From Dugong dugon (lineage: Eukaryota > Chordata > Mammalia > Sirenia > Dugongidae): 64,000 bases of DNA. The DNA lies in assembly GCA_030035585.1 (NCBI GenBank), contig CM057481.1, positions 5,791,128 to 5,855,127 on the forward strand, given 5' to 3'. Shown here one piece after another: positions 43,427-55,190 of the stretch. A model generated the notes under the pieces. The model saw only the letters and a program-made list of their open reading frames with translations, was not told where the DNA came from and ran no database searches. Each line of letters starts with the position of its first letter. The first letter of the stretch is position 1. The position numbers and the translations under genes are program-made.

Positions 43427-43552
43427 TAATACCCCAAGTAATGTCTAAATGGAGACTTTGGTTTACGGTCAGTCTGAAATTAAATTGTCCCTGACCTTCA
43501 TCATCACAGTGATTAAGGGTGAATTGCAAGAGAGACAAGCACATTGTGCCTG

Positions 43553-43690
43553 AGAAAGAGCAGTGGACTGGGAGTCAGGCAACTTGGGTTCCATCTTTAC
43601 CCTAAAGGAGCCGTGCATTTTAAATTCTCCTGGGTTGGACTGCGTGATCTCAGGATCTCTCACGGTTTTTACATACTGTGATTCTATGAA
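43553..43690 (+). mobile_element. MIR3-like SINE fragment
   Basis: gcagtggactgggagtcagg, caacttgggttccatcttta, gttggactgcgtgatctcag, gtgattctatgaattt. Confidence 0.6.
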
Positions 43691-44560
43691 TTTAAAGTTA
43701 GAAAATACGCTTGCAGAAACAAAACACTTGAATCATTATGAAATGTAAATGCAGGGACACCATTTATATTTGCATTTTGAGATTTCCTTACTAATAGAAT
43801 GATGAGCACATCTTAGCCTGCATGTTTTTAAAAATCAGTCATAAGTTAGAAGCCCCCTGAGGCATTATTAAAGTTGATCACATCTTTCACCGTGAAGACT
43901 CTAACTTTCCTTGGATGGTGCAAGATATTTACAAAACTCTGTTCACCTGACAGCAATTTTTCAGGCTGATGGGAACCTTCACATGTTCTTTCCCTTTGCC
44001 TGGATGGTACCCAATCAGTCTAGCTAATGAGACAGGCCAAAGGACAGGGAATTATGCCCCAGGACAGTCTTTGCTCTGTCGTTTGGCTTTGCATGCAGAA
44101 ACTACAATTTATGATGTGATCACGAATGATATAAGTTGGCAGCGTAATGATCTTGGGATTGTTGGATCGTACACCATGACCTTTGCTGGATGGAAGGTGT
44201 CAGACTTGGGCACATGCATATCAGTTGTGGATAAGGACCCTCCTTTGGGGAGTCAAGGGTCAGGAATTTGTTCCTAGGCAGCATATACGCAGTTGCCTGG
44301 TAACCATGAGAACAGTTAAATCCTTGCTATATGATGCTGTAAAAGATTTCATCCATCTTGAAAAGCTAACAGCATAATCTCAATTTTCAAAGCAGGGTGT
44401 GGGTGTTTTCAAGTGGCAGAGCCTTCTCTCACATCTAGTTGCAGACTCTAACTTCATTAACTTGGTGTTGCTGGAGTTTTCCTGCACTGGGGATGTTGTA
44501 AACAAAAGGCTGGAGCTCTGAAGTGAGGTTGAAAGAGAGATCCTTCATCGCCGTGTATTT
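43691..44560. other. Repeat-poor block, candidate conserved element at 43960-44310
   Basis: Contains one 102-codon frame (43969-44277, plus) without a domain or splice context. 44090-44200 (tgatcacgaatgatataag, ggcagcgtaatgatcttggg) is balanced and motif-like. I cannot tell conserved noncoding sequence from neutral unique sequence. Confidence 0.35.
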
Positions 44561-44564
44561 AGAA

Positions 44565-44835
44565 ACAAGTAACAGAACGTCCACCTAATGGTGGCCTAAA
44601 ACACAAGGACATTTACAGTTTTCTGAACAAGAAGCCTCGGGATAAACAGCCTTCAGGTTGATTTAGCTGCTCAACAAGGATCTGAGCCCCTTCCATGCTT
44701 CCGTCCACCATCGGTGCTGTGTTGGTCTGCATACTAAGGCTTGTTGCCTCATGCTCACAAGATGGCTGCCAGAGCTTTCAACACCACAATGTCCCACATT
44801 AGCATCCAACACAGGATAGGAAGGAAAGGGGCAAA
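44565..44835 (-). mobile_element. Ancient LINE 3'-end-like repeat
   Basis: cacaagatggctgccagagc, atgtcccacattagcatcc and caggttgatttagctgctc resemble an old mammalian LINE 3' end. A related copy lies at 62970-63260. Confidence 0.45.
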
Positions 44836-44894
44836 AAGAGCTTCTTATGGTGGGCTTCTCTTGGTTTTTCTTTAGGGAAGGAAATCTTTCTTTA

Positions 44895-45260
44895 GAGTCT
44901 TTTTGTTTTTTTTTAAATTTTAATGTTTTACTGTGTTTTAGGTGAATGCTTACACAGCAAATTAGATTCCTGTTCAACGATTTAGACACAAATTGTTCCG
45001 TGACATCGGTTACAATCCCTGTAATGTGTCAGCGCTCTCACCATCTCCACCCCGCCTGCCCCGTTTCCATCCATCCAGTTTCCCTGCTGCTCCTTGTCTT
45101 CTCATCTTTGCTTTTGTGTAATTGTTGACTGTTTGGTCTCGTACAGTTGATCGTTTAAAGGAGCACATTCCTCATGGGTGTTATTGTTTATTTTATAGGC
45201 TGATCTATTATTTGACTGAAAGGTGAGCTCCGGGAGTGGCTTCAGTTCCAGGTTTCCTTA
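44895..45260 (-). mobile_element. 5'-truncated L1 3' end, same lineage as the L1 at 1-8270
   Basis: Left A/T tract (complement of polyA), then gtgaatgcttacacagcaaa, tgtgtcagcgctctcaccat, tgtttattttataggctgat, aggtgagctccgggagtgg. It fits the outer 3' end of a lineage-specific L1 and so hints at what the L1 at position 1 carries beyond the window. Confidence 0.65.
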
Positions 45261-45468
45261 GAGTCTTCTAGCAAATGTCTTCTAATTTGTCTTTAGCTAG
45301 CACTGGGTCACATATGTTTGCCCACTCAGACTAGTCCATGGCAAAGGGGAATTCAGTTACCATCACTGGCTTAGGACAATCATAATTCAGCCCCTTGGGC
45401 TGGCAGCAGGGCCTGTCTTCCCTGAGTACATTACTACCTTCTGGATACTTGAGAAAGATCAAGGTGTG

Positions 45469-46062
45469 TGTCTTAGCTGGGTTCTCCAGAGAAGGAAAAC
45501 TAGTGAAGCGTATATATATATACATATATTTATACACATATATATGCTATCTATCTATCTATCTATATATACAGAGAGAGAGAGACTTATCTGAAGGAAA
45601 TGGCTCATGCGGTTGTAGAGGCTGGCAACTCCCAAAGTCCATAGGTCAGGCATCAGCTAGAGGCTTCTCTTGACTCTTGTGGTTGCAGGGGCTGATGAAC
45701 CCAGAATCAGCAGGTCAGAAGGCAGGCTGCTGGTTCACAGGGCTGTAGAGCTGGCAAATCCCAAAGTTGTCAGGTCAGCTGACAAGCTGCTGGCTGAAGT
45801 CCCAAAAACCAGAGGTCAGATGATGATAAGCCAGAAACAGGATCCAGAGCAAGCAACCTCCACGTATATCTTAGGTGCAGGCAGGCCACACCCCTGAGGA
45901 AACTACCCTTACAACTGATTAGCTGATCACATCAGATCACATCATGGAGGTGATTACATTATATCACAAAATGGAGGATAATTACAGCAGATCACAAAAC
46001 GGAGAGTAATTACATCATGCTGAGAATCATGGCCTAGCCAAGCTGACGCATTCGCTCTCACA
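45469..46062 (-). mobile_element. Solo LTR, same family as 36694-37233
   Basis: It shares in order tcttagctgggttctccaga, aatggctcatgcggttgtag, gcaggccacacccctgagga and gagaatcatggcctagccaa. TG...CA ends are present. The flanking five bases gtgtg (45464-45468) and ctgtg (46063-46067) match at four of five. It has grown a microsatellite at 45509-45590 and an extra tandem gatcacatcatggag-type region. Confidence 0.75.
45509..45592. repeat. (TA)n, (CTAT)n and (GA)n microsatellite
   Basis: tatatatatatacatatatt, ctatctatctatctatc and agagagagagag in succession, inside the LTR at 45469. Confidence 0.96.
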
Positions 46063-46067
46063 CTGTG

Positions 46068-46630
46068 TTAGTAAGGAGGAAGGAGAGATGGCTGCTAGGA
46101 AAGCATCTCATAGTTCGGAGTCTCACAAGCTCCTCCATAACACTGCTTGCGCCACGAGGTTAGACGTTACAAACTCACCCTCAAAATGTTTTTAAAACAC
46201 TGAAATTAGTTGCCAACATCTTAGCAATAGGGACATTTTACATTAAAAACTGTATTTTCCACTTCTCTTAAAAAAATTAAGTGACGTGGCCATATTCAAG
46301 TTGCATACTTAATGGAAATAATCGGCTGAAGGGATTGCGCTCTTCAGAGCACGTGCTTCCGTTCTCCGCTCTCTTCACCCCTCTCTTTCCTCTCTTTCCT
46401 CATGCACGTACCTTCATGGCCGTCATAGGCGTTTGTGTTTGTGAACCTTGGTCTAGATTTTTTTCAATTATATGCAGCCATTTTGAAACAAAAGACAATC
46501 AGACTTGTTGTACACCAGTATACCCACTGTACACCCAGTACGCCAACTGCCACCGTTCTATTTCATCCTTCCCATGTTTGGAGTTCTCTTGCTCTTCTGA
46601 TGTTTGTTTCTTTGTTTTATGCCTATGGAA
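46068..46630. other. No gene seen
   Basis: Unassigned. The 119-codon plus frame at 46281-46640 has no domain and runs into the MIR. Confidence 0.4.
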
Positions 46631-46631
46631 A

Positions 46632-46825
46632 GGAGTCTAGTGTAATGGTCAAGAGCATGGGTTTTGACATAATCTAGAAATACGTTTGAGCCCTGCCAAT
46701 ATCACTTATCCATTTGTGACCTCGTGTCTGTGTCTGGAAGATCGGGTAATAATGGTACCTACCTCGTGTGGTTGACTTGAGAATTAGCGTTGTGCTCAGC
46801 TCAAATAGTGCTAATTATGATGAAG
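46632..46825 (+). mobile_element. MIR SINE
   Basis: gagtctagtgtaatggtcaa, gagcatgggttttgacat, gggtaataatggtacctacc. Confidence 0.85.
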
Positions 46826-47544
46826 GTAATTATAAAGATGATGACGTCCCTGTAAGTTAATTATATCAGTCCGTTCTTCGAGGTGCCACTTTGGAAAGCA
46901 GAACAGGGCATCTTCGGTGAGTAGAGTTGATCGATGACGACTGTATGTCCTGTAGAGCTGAAGAGGGCTCTTCGCGTGACCGTGCTTGAAGGGCAATAGG
47001 CACCTGGAGTAATTTTTAAAAATTCTTTTCAAGAGAGAATCAGATCTACCTAATCCATGCCTCTAGGTAACCTGCATAGCTCCCAGAAATTCAGTTCTGC
47101 GCATAAGATTTGCTCATTTCTATTCAGACAGGGGCACATTCTGCATTTATGCTGTCAAAAAGCAGAGGATACTTTAGTTTGTGCCTGGGGGCATGGGAGA
47201 CAATTCTAGCTACCCCACTTGTCTAGTGACCTTGGACAGTCATTTCCCCCACCAAAAAATACACCTTTTTATTCTATTGTTATTTTTTGGTATGGGTTCC
47301 ATGAGGTTCGTCCATCTGTAACCTCATCTGGAAAGACTTAGAGGTTGCCATGTAATTGAGGTCAGACTAGAACAGTTGTTTGGGAAGGCAAACAGGATAT
47401 TTGGAGGTCTGGTAGTTGCTTTATTTCATTCTGAAGACAGGCTAAATAGAGCCTAGTAAATTAGGAGTCCAAAAGGAAATCTTAGGGATCTCGTTATAAC
47501 CCCAATTCTTCATAATTGAATTCAAGTCACTTGGTTGGGATAAT
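46826..47544. other. No gene seen
   Basis: Unassigned. The start of the following L1M may reach back to about 47455. Confidence 0.4.
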
Positions 47545-48078
47545 AACCACTGTTGGCAAAAATGTGGGGAATACAGGCATATGTAGCCCATGTAGGTATA
47601 AATCAATACAGTAATCTTTGGGACTGGAAATTTAGAACTATCAGCCATAATTTGAATTGTTTTAACCTTGAAATCCTTTAGAATTTCTAGCAGTGTACTC
47701 TACAGATATTTGACAAAGTATACAGAGAAGATCTTTGCTGCATTATTAATAATAATGAGAATTTGAAAGCAAATTAAATATCCATCAAGAGGAATTTGTT
47801 AAATACGGTATTGAAATTATTCTGTATCCTTTAAAAAAAAGCGTGGAGTAGATTTCTATGAGTTGACATGAGAAGAAGCCAAGAATGTGGCAGAACAGTA
47901 TGTATAATATAAATATGTGTAAAAAAAATGCATGTCTGTGTGCAAAAGCAGAGATACATGCCAAATTGTTAATATTGGCTCCCTCTGGGGAAGAAACGGT
48001 GAGGGTATGAGGGCGGGGAGGCAGGAGGTAGAGGAGAAGGCAAAGTTTAGTTCTTAATTGATGTACTTGTATACTTTT
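47545..48078 (+). mobile_element. Old L1 3' end (L1M-type)
   Basis: tgttggcaaaaatgtgggga, tagaatttctagcagtgtac, tatccatcaagaggaatttg, tggcagaacagtatgtata, gctccctctggggaagaaa follow L1M 3'-end order. The plus orientation mirrors the inverted fragment at 37640. Confidence 0.75.
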
Positions 48079-48096
48079 TTTTTTTTGGTGAGGGGA

Positions 48097-48306
48097 TAGT
48101 CCCTGGGTGGTGCATATGTTTAAGTGCTTGACTACTAGCTGAAAGGTTGGTGGTTTGAACTCACCCAGAGGAGCCTTAGGAGACAGGCCCAGTGATCTGC
48201 TTTTGAAACGTCACAGCCTTAAAAACTCTGTGGAGCAATTCTACTCTGCACACATGGGGTTGCCATGAGTTGGAATCGACTCAATGGCAAATAACAACAA
48301 ATAACA
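48097..48306 (+). mobile_element. AfroSINE with RTE-type (AAC)n tail
   Basis: tagtccctgggtggtgcata, gtggtttgaactcacccag, gttgccatgagttggaatcg, actcaatggcaaataacaac. Confidence 0.92.
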
Positions 48307-48332
48307 AATTTTTTTTTGCAATCACGTGTCAC

Positions 48333-48546
48333 ATGCCCTGGTGGCAGAATGGTCAAGCGTCTGGCTGCTAACTGAAAAAGGTTGGCAGTTTGAACAGACC
48401 CAGAGGCTTCACAGGAGAAAAACTTGGTGATCTGCTCCCGTTAAATATTACATCCTAGAAAACCTTTCAGGGCAGTTCTGCTGTGTCACATGGGGTCGTT
48501 ACGAATCAAATATTGACTCGACAGCACATAACAGCAATAACAACAG
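48333..48546 (+). mobile_element. AfroSINE with RTE-type tail
   Basis: atgccctggtggcagaatgg, tctggctgctaactgaaaaa, gggtcgttacgaatcaaata, cgacagcacataacagcaat. Confidence 0.92.
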
Positions 48547-48619
48547 TGTTTATAATTAGTATTTTACATCTTAGAGTTTGGAACAGAAACTTAAGAAGTG
48601 GTAATGCTGCTTCTGAGAG

Positions 48620-49055
48620 ACAGACTTGTGTGGAGGTTAAGAACATGGGTTCTAGAGCGAGTCTGCCTGGACTGAATCCTGGCTGCATCATTGGCGTGCT
48701 GGATGTCCACAAGCAAGTCCGTGAGCTTCTCTAGGCCTTGGTGGTTTCATTTCTGAAAGAGAAGGCTGTTGTGAAGATGAAATGGATTAATATATGTACA
48801 GAATTTAGAAGGGAGCCCTGGTGGCGCAATGGTTCAGTGCTTGTCTGCTAACCAAAAAGTCAGCAGTCTGAACCCACCAGAGGCTCTGTGGAAGAAAAGG
48901 CCTGGTGATCTGCTCGCACAAAGATTACAGTCTGGGAAACCCTCTGGGGTGGTTCTTCTCTGTCATAGAGGATCGCTATGAGTTGGAATTGACTCAACAG
49001 CACACAATAACGACATTTAGAAACGTGTTAGCTGCTATTATTATTATTGCAAGTT
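48620..49055 (+). mobile_element. MIR SINE split by an AfroSINE
   Basis: Body 48620-48810 (aagaacatgggttctagagc, gactgaatcctggctgcatc). The last bases resume at 49015 (gtgttagctgctattattat). Confidence 0.85.
48811..49014 (+). mobile_element. AfroSINE with TSD, inside MIR
   Basis: gggagccctggtggcgcaat, gtcagcagtctgaacccacc, gatcgctatgagttggaatt, acagcacacaataacgac. TSD ATTTAGAA at 48803-48810 and 49015-49022. Confidence 0.93.
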
Positions 49056-49110
49056 TAAAGCAAAAGTGCAGAAATGGCTGAAATGAATCAAAAAGTTATC
49101 CTAGAAAGTC

Positions 49111-49274
49111 ACATTTGGTAAAATGGAGGGTCAGCAAAAAGGAGGGAAACCCTCTATGACATGGACTGATACAGTGGCTGCAACAATGGACTCAAGTATA
49201 CCAGCGATCGTGAGGCTGTTATACATAAGGCCACCATGAGTCGGAGCCAATCCGACTAACAACAACAACAACAA
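49111..49274 (+). mobile_element. RTE LINE 3' end fragment
   Basis: acatttggtaaaatggaggg, acagtggctgcaacaatgg, gagtcggagccaatccgact, then (AAC)n. Confidence 0.88.
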
Positions 49275-51125
49275 GGCATCTAGAGTCCATTTTAGAAATT
49301 TATGAAATGCAATGAAGTTCCTTTTATATGAAATAACTTTATATGTATTTAAAAAAATTGAAGCTGTGAGAGGAGACGAGTGACTGGATAGATAAGGCTG
49401 GAAAGCACAGAGGCCCTTACGTGTAACCGAGGAGCAGTCAAGTCAACAGCCTCGAACTAAACGTGTATCACGATGTGAACAGAAAACAAACTGGCCTAAA
49501 CTGGCAGATCCAGAAAGTCAAAGGAGGAAAAAAAAGAGAGAAGGTGTTGGGCGGCCTCCTAAATGTTTCATAAACTTCCATCATCTCTTCTTCCCAGCAA
49601 CTCTACTAATTCTTTGCCTTATCTTTTTCTCCCCCGACAACAAGTTCTGTATTTGATCCAGATTTTATCTCTATGGGGTGTGACAATAATGTATATAGTT
49701 TGCTGAAGAACTGGAACATTCTGAAGAATAGTGAAACAGTCACATGGAAATGGAAAAACATGTTCAGGGATGAATGGTATCAAAAAAGTGCCTATAAATG
49801 AATTGGCAGGAGTGGTGCCAAAACAAGCATCTGGCAGACAATGCTTAGGAAACCAGGATATCTTGACCTCCAGGCCTGAGGCTAATGGAGCTAAAGAACT
49901 AAGGGCCAAAATCATCCTCTGTTGTTGCTTAGGTGAAAAGCCAGCCGTGCTGTAAGAACAGTGACTGACTGACATTGATGAGCTTCCATCTGGAGCTTTA
50001 TATGTCGCCATGCATCTGTGACAGTGGTGTGTCTTTCAGAGCAGGTTCATGTATCCTGAAGGCCAAGAATCAAACAAGAAGCTGGAGTTCTAGGCATCAG
50101 TGACACATCCGGGCCACCGGGCAATTCCAGGGTGCCACCTTTGCTTGCAGCTGGAGAAAATATGATGGCCCATAATGTGGTTCCTAATGAGGAGCGCACA
50201 CAAATGATGGGGTCATCTGTAGGAGCAGGTTGCTGCTGGGAACAGCTCCAGCTTAAGGCAGCTTCCCCTCTGCCGCTGGCTCTTCTGGGCCATGGCTATG
50301 TCTTTTACTTAACTGTCTCCACTGCAGCTCATTAAGGTGTCTGGCAGGGGCCTGTCCAGCGATAGTAGAAAGCTGCCCAGTTATTCCTGCTTACAGTGCT
50401 CTGATGGCCAGTTTCTAGATGCTTCCAAGAGACAATCATCAGTGGTTTCATTTGAAGTAGGTTTAGGAGACCCAAAGTTTCCTTGAAACATTTAGGGTCC
50501 CTGTTTCCTCCTACTTCAAAGAGAATGTGTGGCCGTTTACACGTGAACATATTACTCAGAAAATAGGGTAAGTTGAGAAAAGGATAAACTACAACAAAAA
50601 CCATCTTAAAGAAAGCAAGCCCAGGAAGTGGTGTAACCAGGCACCCAAAATTAACTGCTGTTCTTGTCTGTGCATATGTATTCATTTTGTCTCAGTACTT
50701 CCTGACCAAAAAAAGAGAAAAGAAAAACCCATGTTGAATTAAATGACTTTCATTTTCTTACAAATGCAAAGCATCCTCTTTTTTTGGAACTAACATCAAG
50801 TATGAATTGATTTAGTTAGCTGTGGTCGATATGACATTGTGTAAAATGTTATACGGTATTTTCAAATTCAGTTTCGTTCACAAAAGTTACTGCAGTACTA
50901 TTCAATTGGATGCTTTTTTTTTTGTTTTTAATTGACTCTCTGTATTAGCTAACAGCATGACAATAAATTGTAACTTAGAGAAATGCTTAGCTGGGGAATG
51001 AGACCCCCAAGCTTTCAAGGGCTAGACCTTGGAGAATCCAGATGAATAGGCAGTTATGTCCCTGTGACCAGCAGTTCCCATATTTCTCTTTACTGAACTC
51101 AGAGAACAGACATGTGCCTAGAGGA
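49275..51125. other. 1.85-kb repeat-poor stretch, no gene seen
   Basis: I recognise no repeat. The frames at 49619-50011 and 50332-50685 (both minus, 117-130 codons) show no domain. Much of this may be unique or very old sequence. Confidence 0.4.
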
Positions 51126-51293
51126 AGAATGTCGTATGGTGATTATGAACGTGGATTCTGGAACCAGGCTGCCTGGATTCGAATCCTGGCTGCATCATTT
51201 ATGAGCTCTAAGTCCCTAAACAAGTCCACTCTCTTCTTAGGACCTTGGTTGTTTATCTGAAAAAGAAGGATAATAATGATACCTATTCCATAA
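51126..51293 (+). mobile_element. MIR SINE, cut by an RTE derivative
   Basis: gaacgtggattctggaacca, cctggattcgaatcctggct, ttgtttatctgaaaaagaag. The gttgttggg after 51690 probably continues it. Confidence 0.87.
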
Positions 51294-51294
51294 G

Positions 51295-51690
51295 GCCACT
51301 ACCCGCTGTCAGTTTGTCTTACTGTGGTGGCTTGCGTGTTGTTGTGTATGGAAGCTATGCCATCAGTATTTCAAATACCGGTAGAGTCGCCCATGGTGGA
51401 CAGATTTCAGCAATGCTACCAGACTAGGAAACTAGCAAGAAAGACCTGGTGATCTACTTCTGAAAATTAGCTAATGGAAGCCCTATGGATCACAACAGAA
51501 TATTGTCTGATATAGTGCTGGAAGATGAGCCCCTTAGGTTGGGGGCACTCAAAATACATAGTGGCTGAAATAATGGACTTGAGCATACCAAGATTGTGAA
51601 GATGGTACAGGGCTGGGCAGTGATTCCTTCTGTGTGTATAGAGTCGCCATGGGTTGGAGCTGACTCGACAGCCACTAATAATAGAGGTTG
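51295..51690 (+). mobile_element. Internally deleted RTE derivative, about 395 bp
   Basis: Full head (ctgtcagtttgtcttactgt, aagctatgccatcagtattt, gcccatggtggacagatttc), then ggcactcaaaatacatagtg, where it leaves the head and enters the 3' end, ending gctgactcgacagccactaa. Both ends are present without coding sequence. It is the best example of this short family here. Confidence 0.88.
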
Positions 51691-51957
51691 TTGGGTTTTG
51701 CTTTCTGTAGACCCACCCATATCTTTCCACCTTAGGAACTTTGTTGGGGAGGGGAGAAATTGAGAACCATGTTATTTTAAGGATAATCGTAAATCTACTT
51801 CACACATGTGGATATGATTAATCATCGGCAACCATTGTGGCATATGTAAAATATGGAAGCATTGTTCCTAGGCTGTACAGTTGAGTAAAGCAGCCTACTG
51901 GGTCATCGCTGGAGACGTGTGCTTACAGAATCACAGACCTAGATCATCATAAAAATC

Positions 51958-52175
51958 ATGGCTCACATTTATGGCGCACTGCCTATGTGCCAGGCAGCAT
52001 TCTAAGTGGTCTGTGTAGATTATCTCATCAAATCCTTTCAACAACCTTATAAGGTGGATATTATTTTTATCTTTATTTTTTCTGCAGTGTTAAAGAACCT
52101 GGGCAGATCTCAGAGCTGCTCTCTGCTGCACGTGATGTTTGAACTCCGGTCAACCTGATTTCAGGTGCCAGCTCT
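51958..52175 (-). mobile_element. MIR SINE
   Basis: Inverted MIR: cactgcctatgtgccaggca, caacaaccttataaggtgga, then a degraded head. Confidence 0.8.
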
Positions 52176-53495
52176 CAGCTACTAAGGTTACAAGGCTCTG
52201 TGACCCGAGGAGCTTGCCACACAGTTGTCTTAGCTCTCAATCACTTTTCTTGGCACAGAACAGCCTTGTGTGGTGAGACGAACTTTCCCTTGCAGGTGAA
52301 ATATGTTTAGCTGGATTTATTTTGCGTTTTTAGTGACCCTTGACTCTTCTTCTGGCTCTGGGATTAATCTGCTGCCGCTGGAGAGCAGTGAACCTTTAAT
52401 TATAGCCTCTTCACTCTCTCTTTCTTCCCCCAACATAGTTTTCCACGTTCAGGGTTCTAATGGGCTAGATGTTCTGAATGAAGGAGTCTTAACCTATATG
52501 CTACATAAATTATGGCCTTTGTGCTCCTTGGTGTAAAGAGAAGAAAAGTTACAGTCGTGAGGTATATCTGATTTCTGATATTTTTTTCCTATCAAACATA
52601 TTCACCTCCTTTCTTTCATGTACTTACTTGGATCCCTTGGAAACCACCAAGAGCTACTACCTGGTGGTGGTTCTGAGAGACAGATTCTTTTTTTAAGAGA
52701 CAGATTGTTCTTAATACCATCTTTCACTGTTGTCAAACTTGAGTTAATGTATGAATGCCATTAAATATTCTTATGAAACCCCAATGTTGACTTACTATTT
52801 TTTTATTATTGGGTCACTTAAATATGTAGCAATGTCAAACTTCTATACTTCTATAATTCACACAAAGGTATAAACCTCTATGTGTATAGTTCTTATACAA
52901 ATATGAGATCAACACATTTACAAATTAAATGTCATCAAAATGACAAAAGCAAATCAAATTAGCAACATTAATTTAACATAATGGATTATGTTGTTTTGTT
53001 TAAACAGAAGCATCTCTGGAAATATCAACATGGGATGTCTGTAATGTCAGTAGATGTACACAGCTTGTCATGCTTGTATTAGCCAGCATTGTGTGATGAC
53101 TCAGTTCCCTAACACTTTCAGCTTCTACAACAAGACAATTCTTTCGTATCTCCAGTCTGAACTCTTAGGCCACACATTATTTCAGCAGTAAGTCAGCCTC
53201 TATTATTTTGTGACAATTAAACCTGTGCTACCTGATATCACCACAATTATAACCACAGATGCTAACTCAGGCACAGCAAGTTTGCGCTAGTGCCCCTGTT
53301 TTTAGGTGTTATGTAGCTAGCTGATACATCTGGAACATTCTAGACGAGTGTTATCTAAATTTAAAAAATATATATATTTTTTGTTTTGTTTTTTAATTCT
53401 CACCAAGAACTCTCAGACCCCTGAGAACATGTCCAAAGACCCTAGTTTGAAAAAATGTCTTCCTGTGCTGTCTCCTCTACAGACAGGAATGCTGT
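52176..53495. other. Repeat-poor stretch, no gene seen
   Basis: 52290-52540 and 52740-53330 carry no recognised repeat. 52900-53000 is AT-rich with aattagcaacattaattt. It might be conserved noncoding sequence but this cannot be judged. Confidence 0.35.
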
Positions 53496-53499
53496 TCCC

Positions 53500-53828
53500 T
53501 TTGAGGGGAATTCTCTCCCCTTCCAAAAGTGCATGGCTCACTCCCTCACGTCATTCAGGTCTTTGTTCAGTGTCATTGCCTTGGGAAGGCCTTCCCTGAC
53601 CGCCCCCTATAGCACGCCCCTCAGCTCTGCCCCTTCCTCTGCCCGTCTCTCTTCAGAGTGCTCACCATCATTTGACCTTGTTGTTTGTCTGGTTGTATGT
53701 GTCTTCCCTATTAGAATGTAAGCTCCATCAGAGAACTCACTTTGGTTTACTTGCCACTGTATTCCTAATGCCTCAGATAGTGCCTGGAACACAGTAGGTG
53801 CTCAATAAAGATCTGCTGAACCAAGGAA
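53500..53828 (+). mobile_element. L2 LINE 3' end
   Basis: cattcaggtctttgttcagt, ggccttccctgaccgcccc, tagaatgtaagctccatcag, gtgcctggaacacagtaggt, gctcaataaagatctgctga: the well-preserved L2 tail. Confidence 0.92.
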
Positions 53829-53855
53829 TCAGTGACATTGCTCTCTAACTCTTTG

Positions 53856-53884
53856 GGTTTTTTTTTTTTTTTGTGTGTGTGTGT
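53856..53884. repeat. Poly-T followed by (GT)n
   Basis: About 16 Ts, then tgtgtgtgtgtgtc. Confidence 0.93.
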
Positions 53885-54385
53885 CTCCAATCCCAGTCTC
53901 CATATCGGTAAGAATCATTTGAAAGACCAGTCCCACTTAAGCCTATCTGCCCCTGTTCTTCATTGGAACACCTAGAGTTTTTGCTGGAACCCAAGTTTTC
54001 CCTCCTGATACTGTTTTCTTCATTTTTATCCCCCCAGAACACCCTGACCTCCTTGAGGGCAGTGTCTGTGACTGAGTGGCCTCTATAATTCTCACAGGAT
54101 CTGACCCGAATGCAGAAACATCACTATAAATAGGAATCACTTTCCTGAACCTGTAGGGTACTCAGTTCTAAATATCATTCACTTCTGTTTCCACAGTGTC
54201 CTGCAGACTTGAAGGCATGTGGTAGGAGCTTCATGAGGGTCAGTGGATAGTAGGTAGTATAAACTTTGGGGACTAAATTCTCTGTGACACACCTGATGTT
54301 ATTACTACAATAGAAGAAATCCGGTTAGTTTGACTGGGTTTTGCTAAGCTCCATTATGTGTAAGACCCTAGTGAGATACTATGGT
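53885..54385. other. No gene seen
   Basis: Unassigned pyrimidine-rich sequence. Confidence 0.4.
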
Positions 54386-54387
54386 AG

Positions 54388-54590
54388 CTATATCGTGCTT
54401 GGTAAAGTAGAGGGTCAGCGAAACAGAGGAAGACCTTCAACAAGATGGATTGACGCAATGGCCGAAACAGTGGGCTCAAACACAGCAACACTTGTGAGGA
54501 CAGCGTAGGACTAGGCAGTGTTTCGTCCTGTTGTTCGTGGGTCACTATGAGTTGGAACCGACTTGGCAGCACCTAACAACAAACGGCAAC
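54388..54590 (+). mobile_element. RTE LINE 3' end fragment
   Basis: tcgtgcttggtaaagtagag, aagatggattgacgcaatgg, gttggaaccgacttggcagc, acctaacaacaaacggcaac. Confidence 0.9.
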
Positions 54591-54980
54591 AGTGAGGAAT
54601 GTGTTACCTTTGATTCACAATCTGGTGGAGAAGACAGAAGGAGAGAAAGGCAGAGATAATGTTTTTTCACTCATCCATTCACCCCTGTATTCTTTCGTCA
54701 GATATGGAGTCCTGTGTGCTTGCTACTGGGTTGAAGAGAAACGTGACCGAGGCCCTGCCTATAACCTAACCAAGAGAGAGGACAGAGAATGCAGATGACA
54801 GCTGTGGTTAGTGCAGTCATGTGAAAATGCAAGTGTAATGTGCCCTAACCTGAGGTCGGACGCGTCTCTTTGAGGCAGAACATTGAACTGAAACCCCAAG
54901 GATTAGTGGGTCTTAACAGGGGCGGTAGCAGGGGAGTAGCACATGCAGGGGGACCTGAAGTGGAACACTGTAATAGAAAG
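54591..54980. other. No gene seen
   Basis: Unassigned sequence. Confidence 0.4.
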
Positions 54981-55190
54981 CCAGAGCCAAACCAGCTGCC
55001 ATTGAGTTGATTTATACTCATGGAGACTCCATGCGTTTCAGAGTGGAACTGCACTCCGTAAGGTTTTCAATGGCTTTGATCTTTTAGAAGTAGATCACCA
55101 GGACTTTCTTCCAAAGTGCCTCTGGGTGAATTTGAACCACTGACCTTTTAGTAGCCGAGTGCTTAATGATTTATGCCACCCAGGGACCCC
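54981..55190 (-). mobile_element. AfroSINE
   Basis: Inverted copy: accagctgccattgagttga, ttcagagtggaactgcactc, tatgccacccagggaccc on the head side. Confidence 0.92.

Noticed and set aside
43969..44277. 102-codon plus-strand open frame in a repeat-poor region
   Set aside because: No recognisable domain, no flanking splice pattern and only chance-level length. Kept only as a possible conserved noncoding stretch.
36694..46062. Two same-family, same-strand LTRs about 8.2 kb apart, suggesting one provirus
   Set aside because: The left LTR has its own perfect GCCCT duplication, and the interval holds unrelated old repeats (MIR, MER5A, MLT1, AfroSINEs) with no retroviral interior.
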